DNA of 15,920 nt from DASVLX01 sp035552275 (GTDB lineage Bacteria; Actinomycetota; Actinomycetes; Mycobacteriales; Pseudonocardiaceae). Below are positions 13,176 through 15,920 of the stretch, piece by piece. Under the pieces are notes generated by a model. It did not search any database. It was not told the DNA's origin and saw nothing but the letters and a program-made list of their open reading frames with translations. The position numbers were made by a program, and so were the translations under genes. The first letter of the stretch is position 1, and the number at the start of each line of letters is the position of its first letter. Location of the stretch: positions 1 through 15,920 of the forward strand of contig DASZLR010000280.1 of assembly GCA_035552275.1 (NCBI GenBank), written 5' to 3'.

Positions 13176-13967
13176 ATGATCGCAATATTCTTCGGGGATA
13201 TCGTCGGGGCGCGGGCCACCGACTTTCTGCTGGACCGGCTGGCCGGGCTGCGCGCCGAGCACCGGGCCGACCTGGTGGTGGCCAACGCGGAGAACTGCGC
13301 GCCGGACGGACTGGGCATGACCGTGCCGCAGGTCGAGGCGCTACTGTCCGGCGGGGTCGACGTGGTGACCGGCGGCAACCACTCCTGGGACAGCGCCGAA
13401 TCCGTGCGGGCGCTGGACAATCCGCGGGTGCTGCGGCCGTTCAACGTGGCGGCCGGCGTGCCCGGTCGCGGAGTGCTCAGCCTCGACGTGGACGGTGCGC
13501 CGGTGACCGTGCTGAACCTGGCCGACGACTGCGCCATGCGGTCGGTCAAGGCCACCAGGGACAAAGTGCTGCCAGCCTACTCCGGCTGGGTGGCCGCGCC
13601 CCGGTTGGGCACGGTGCTCGTCGACTATCACGGCGACCATGTGCTGGAGAAGCAGATCTTCGCCCGCGCCGTGGACGGCGAGGCCGCCGCGGTGCTCGGC
13701 ACCCACACCCACGAGCCCACCCTGCCGCTGCACGTGCTGCCCGGCGGCACCGCGCTGGTCACCGATGTGGGCATGACCGGTCCGCTCGGCGGCGTGCAGG
13801 GATTCGGTTACGCCGAGTTCGTGGCCGGGCTGCACAATTCGGGCAACCCGTTCGCATTCGGTATTCCGGCGCTGTCCGACGGGCCGATCGTGCTGGGCTG
13901 CGTGGTATTGGACATCGAATACGGAAAAACCCTGCGCGTGGCGCGAATTTCGGAAAGGCAGGCGTGA
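13176..13967 (+). CDS. YmdB-type calcineurin-like metallophosphoesterase
   Basis: 263 residues matching the YmdB/TIGR00282 phosphoesterase family over its full length. Metal ligands are in place: Asp8 in FFGDIVG, Glu39-Asn40 in ANAENC, Asn68-His69 in GGNHSWD, His152 in VDYHGD, and His177/His179 in GTHTH. VTDVGMTGP is also typical. Family members are dinuclear-metal phosphodiesterases or phosphatases. ATG 13176 is a clear family start, although its ribosome site is weak. It is the first gene of a two-gene plus-strand unit divergent from the fluorinase. In salinosporamide biosynthesis a phosphatase, SalN, is proposed to release 5-chlororibose from its 1-phosphate; this protein is the only candidate here for the fluoro equivalent. 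That assignment is inference; a cyclic-nucleotide phosphodiesterase remains possible. Confidence 0.88.
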   Translation: MIAIFFGDIVGARATDFLLDRLAGLRAEHRADLVVANAENCAPDGLGMTVPQVEALLSGGVDVVTGGNHSWDSAESVRALDNPRVLRPFNVAAGVPGRGVLSLDVDGAPVTVLNLADDCAMRSVKATRDKVLPAYSGWVAAPRLGTVLVDYHGDHVLEKQIFARAVDGEAAAVLGTHTHEPTLPLHVLPGGTALVTDVGMTGPLGGVQGFGYAEFVAGLHNSGNPFAFGIPALSDGPIVLGCVVLDIEYGKTLRVARISERQA

Positions 13968-13970
13968 CAA

Positions 13971-14807
13971 ATGAGTGGTGTGGTCAAGAATTTCGCCAAT
14001 CTCGCCGCAGTGCTGGGCGGGCACGAGGTGGTCGATCTCTCGCTGCGGCTCGCCGAGGACCTTCCGTGCTACTGGTCGACGCACCAGCCGTTCCAGCACA
14101 AGACCTGGAACTGGTTCGCCACCCGGCGGTCTCCGGCGGGCAACGTCTACCAGCGCAGCGGCCCGTACGCGACCCGGTGGCTGATGCTGGACGAGCACAC
14201 CGGCACCCATCTGGACGCGCCCTGCCATTTCGTGCCGCCACCGGACTCGGGCTTGCCCGACGCCGGGCCGGCCGGCGCGATCACCGTCGCCGACGTGCCG
14301 TTGACCCAGTTGATCGGCCCGGCCGCGGTGATCGACGCGCTGGCCGAGGCGGGCGGCTCGCCCGGGGTGAGCCCGCTGATCGAGCCGGCCGTGGTGACCG
14401 AGTGGGAGCGGGCGCACGGCGAGCTGACGGCCGGGGATATCGTGCTGTTCCGCACCGGCTGGGATCGGTACTACCTGCCGGAGCCGGCCGGCGTGGACTA
14501 CGTGCACAACGTGGTGGTCACCGGCAGCACCGCCGGCTGGCCGGCGCCCTCGGTGTCCACTATGGAACTGCTGCTGAGCCGCGGTGTGCGTTGCGTCGGC
14601 ACGGACGGGGTGTCCATGGGACCGGCGCAGGACGGCCGGCCGGTTCACGTCGTCGGGCTGAGCGCCGGAGCGGTCTACGTGGAATGCCTGGGCGGGCTGG
14701 CCGCGCTGCCCGCCCGGGGCGCGCTGTTCTGCTTCCTGCCGCTGCGGGTGGAGGGCGGCACCGGCGGGCCGGGACGGGCCATCGCCTTCCGTCCCGGCCC
14801 CCGGTAG
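13971..14807 (+). CDS. Cyclase-family metal hydrolase (kynurenine-formamidase-like)
   Basis: 278 residues of the cyclase/kynurenine formamidase family (PF04199 type). The metal-binding signature HTGTHLDAPCHF lies at residues 76-87, with His76, His80, Asp82 and His86. An N-terminal VVDLSLRLAEDLPCY segment and a GTDGVSMG segment near residues 204-211 are also typical. The family hydrolyses amides, formamides and strained lactams, usually with Mn or Zn. The start ATG lies three bases after the phosphoesterase stop, with a purine-rich GGAAAGGCAGG upstream inside that gene, so the two are co-transcribed. It ends 19 bases from the convergent SAH hydrolase gene with no obvious terminator between them. 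In this setting it could open the 5-fluoro-aldonolactone that the SDR domain would produce, or deformylate an intermediate. Both are guesses. Confidence 0.85.
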   Translation: MSGVVKNFANLAAVLGGHEVVDLSLRLAEDLPCYWSTHQPFQHKTWNWFATRRSPAGNVYQRSGPYATRWLMLDEHTGTHLDAPCHFVPPPDSGLPDAGPAGAITVADVPLTQLIGPAAVIDALAEAGGSPGVSPLIEPAVVTEWERAHGELTAGDIVLFRTGWDRYYLPEPAGVDYVHNVVVTGSTAGWPAPSVSTMELLLSRGVRCVGTDGVSMGPAQDGRPVHVVGLSAGAVYVECLGGLAALPARGALFCFLPLRVEGGTGGPGRAIAFRPGPR

Positions 14808-14826
14808 CGCGTTTCAGCAACCGATT

Positions 14827-15920
14827 TCAGTACCGGTAGTGGTCCGGCTTGTACGGACCGCCCACCGGGATGCCCAGGTAGTCGGCCTGTTCCGGGGTGA
14901 GCTCGCTCAGCCGGGCGCCGAGTGCGGGCAGGTGCAGTCGCGCGACCTTCTCGTCCAGGTGTTTGGGCAGCGTGTACACCCCGATGGGGTACCGCTCGGT
15001 CCTGGTGAACAGCTCGACCTGCGCGATGATCTGGTTGGTGAAGCTGTTGCTCATCACGAAGGACGGATGTCCAGTCGCGTTGCCAAGATTGAGCAGCCGC
15101 CCCTCGGACAGCACGATGATGGCGTGCCCGTCAGGAAACACCCACTTGTCGACCTGCGGCTTGATGTTGGCCTTATTTATGCCCGGGACGGCGGCCAGCC
15201 CGGCCATGTCGATCTCACTGTCGAAATGACCGATGTTGCCGACGATCGCCTGGTGCTTCATCCGGGCCATGACGGACGCCGGGATCACGTTGACGTTGCC
15301 GGTTGCGGTGACGAACACATCGCCGCTGCCCGCGACGTCGGCCAGGGTGCTGACCTGGAAACCGTCCATCGCTGCCTGCAATGCGCAGATCGGGTCGATC
15401 TCCACGATGACCACCCGGGCGCCCTGCCCGCGCAGCGATTCCGCGCAGCCCTTACCCACATCGCCGTAGCCGCAGATCACCGCGACCTTGCCGCCGATCA
15501 GCACGTCGGTCGCCCGGTTGATGCCGTCGATCAGCGAGTGACGGCAGCCGTACCGGTTGTCGAACTTGGACTTGGTGACCGAGTCGTTCACGTTGATCGC
15601 CGGGAACAGTAGCGAACCGGCGGCCTGCGTCTGGTACAGCCGGTGCACGCCGGTGGTGGTCTCCTCGGTGACGCCGCGGATGCCGCCGGCGATCTCCGTC
15701 CATTTTCTCGGGTTGGCCGCCAGCGATTCGCGCAGCAGGTCCAGCACCACCCGGTGCTCGGTGGAGTCGCCCGGCGCGGGCGGTGGCACCTCGCCGCGTT
15801 TCTCGAACTCGACGCCCTTGTGCACCAGCAACGTGGCGTCACCGCCGTCGTCCAAAATCATGTTCGGACCCTCGCCGTCGGGCCACACCAGCACTTGCTC
15901 GGTGCACCACCAGTACTCCT
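14827..15920 (-). CDS. ahcY: S-adenosylhomocysteine hydrolase, 5'-truncated by window edge
   Basis: Hydrolyses S-adenosylhomocysteine to adenosine and homocysteine using tightly bound NAD. The frame enters from the right edge in EYWWCTEQ and runs through NMILDDGGDATLLVHKG, NVNDSVTKSKFDNRYGCR (substrate Lys/Asp and Cys region) and the NAD loop GYGDVGKG, to the canonical C-terminus GPYKPDHYRY. About 364 residues are visible; by family length roughly the first 130 are outside the window. A GTG at 15894 is internal, not the start. S. cattleya's cluster has an SAH hydrolase (flI, from memory). Removing SAH makes sense here because it inhibits fluorinase by occupying the SAM site. With metK it completes a local SAM-recycling set. 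It converges on the phosphoesterase/cyclase unit. Confidence 0.98.
   Translation of the reverse strand, partial: EYWWCTEQVLVWPDGEGPNMILDDGGDATLLVHKGVEFEKRGEVPPPAPGDSTEHRVVLDLLRESLAANPRKWTEIAGGIRGVTEETTTGVHRLYQTQAAGSLLFPAINVNDSVTKSKFDNRYGCRHSLIDGINRATDVLIGGKVAVICGYGDVGKGCAESLRGQGARVVIVEIDPICALQAAMDGFQVSTLADVAGSGDVFVTATGNVNVIPASVMARMKHQAIVGNIGHFDSEIDMAGLAAVPGINKANIKPQVDKWVFPDGHAIIVLSEGRLLNLGNATGHPSFVMSNSFTNQIIAQVELFTRTERYPIGVYTLPKHLDEKVARLHLPALGARLSELTPEQADYLGIPVGGPYKPDHYRY

Noticed and set aside
14808..14826. Terminator between the cyclase-family and SAH hydrolase genes
   Set aside because: The 19-base gap contains no inverted repeat or T-run.
1..15920. Transposons, phage genes, tRNAs, CRISPR arrays or long repeats
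   Set aside because: None seen: every stretch over 300 bases is occupied by a biosynthetic, transport or SAM-cycle gene, and no repeat longer than about a dozen bases was spotted by eye apart from the listed hairpin.

Overview
The window is GC-rich DNA with strong G/C bias at third codon positions, GTG starts, Shine-Dalgarno sites of the AGGAGG type and protein families typical of filamentous actinomycetes. It is densely packed with 15 protein-coding genes, two of them cut by the window edges. No rRNA, tRNA, CRISPR array or insertion sequence was seen. The key gene is a fluorinase (12064-12966, minus strand), the enzyme that makes a C-F bond from S-adenosylmethionine (SAM) and fluoride. I recognise it by its active-site residues and by the extra loop that separates fluorinases from chlorinases and SAM hydrolases. 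Everything around it reads as a biosynthetic gene cluster for a fluorinated small molecule.

Layout. (1) 1-949, minus: 3'-truncated metK (SAM synthetase). (2) 1150-6061, minus: a tightly coupled operon transcribed as two-subunit ThDP decarboxylase (alpha, beta), aspartate-decarboxylase-like PanD, PduX-like GHMP kinase, saccharopine-dehydrogenase-like oxidoreductase and a possible fold-type-II PLP protein. Several junctions are 4-base ATGA/GTGA start-stop overlaps. (3) 6293-7576, plus: a free-standing condensation-domain/PapA-type acyltransferase, divergent from the decarboxylase operon. (4) 7548-12966, minus: fluorinase, CPA2 cation/proton antiporter, a dihydroxyacid dehydratase-SDR fusion and a formyltransferase-fold protein. 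(5) 13176-14807, plus: YmdB-type metallophosphoesterase and a cyclase-family (kynurenine-formamidase-like) metal hydrolase, divergent from the fluorinase. (6) 14827-15920, minus: 5'-truncated S-adenosylhomocysteine hydrolase.

Inferred logic. MetK supplies SAM and re-uses the methionine released by the fluorinase; SAH hydrolase removes SAH, a known fluorinase inhibitor. The fluorinase gives 5'-fluoro-5'-deoxyadenosine. By analogy with the chloro-sugar route of salinosporamide (SalL, SalT, SalN, SalM, SalH), the SDR and dehydratase domains would oxidise and dehydrate a 5-fluoro-pentose to 5-fluoro-4-hydroxy-2-oxopentanoate, and the ThDP decarboxylase is a candidate to remove its carboxylate. 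The phosphoesterase and cyclase-family hydrolase would fit a sugar-phosphate phosphatase and an aldonolactonase. A nucleoside phosphorylase (FlB/SalT type) and a fluoroacetyl-CoA thioesterase (FlK) are not in the window.

The kinase, possible PLP enzyme, PanD, opine-type oxidoreductase, acyltransferase and formyltransferase-fold protein suggest that the fluorinated C4/C5 unit is joined to an amine or amino acid. That end product is unknown to me. The set does not match the fluoroacetate/4-fluorothreonine cluster of Streptomyces cattleya as I remember it, apart from the fluorinase, antiporter and SAH hydrolase. This pathway is inference; the individual family calls are mostly firm.
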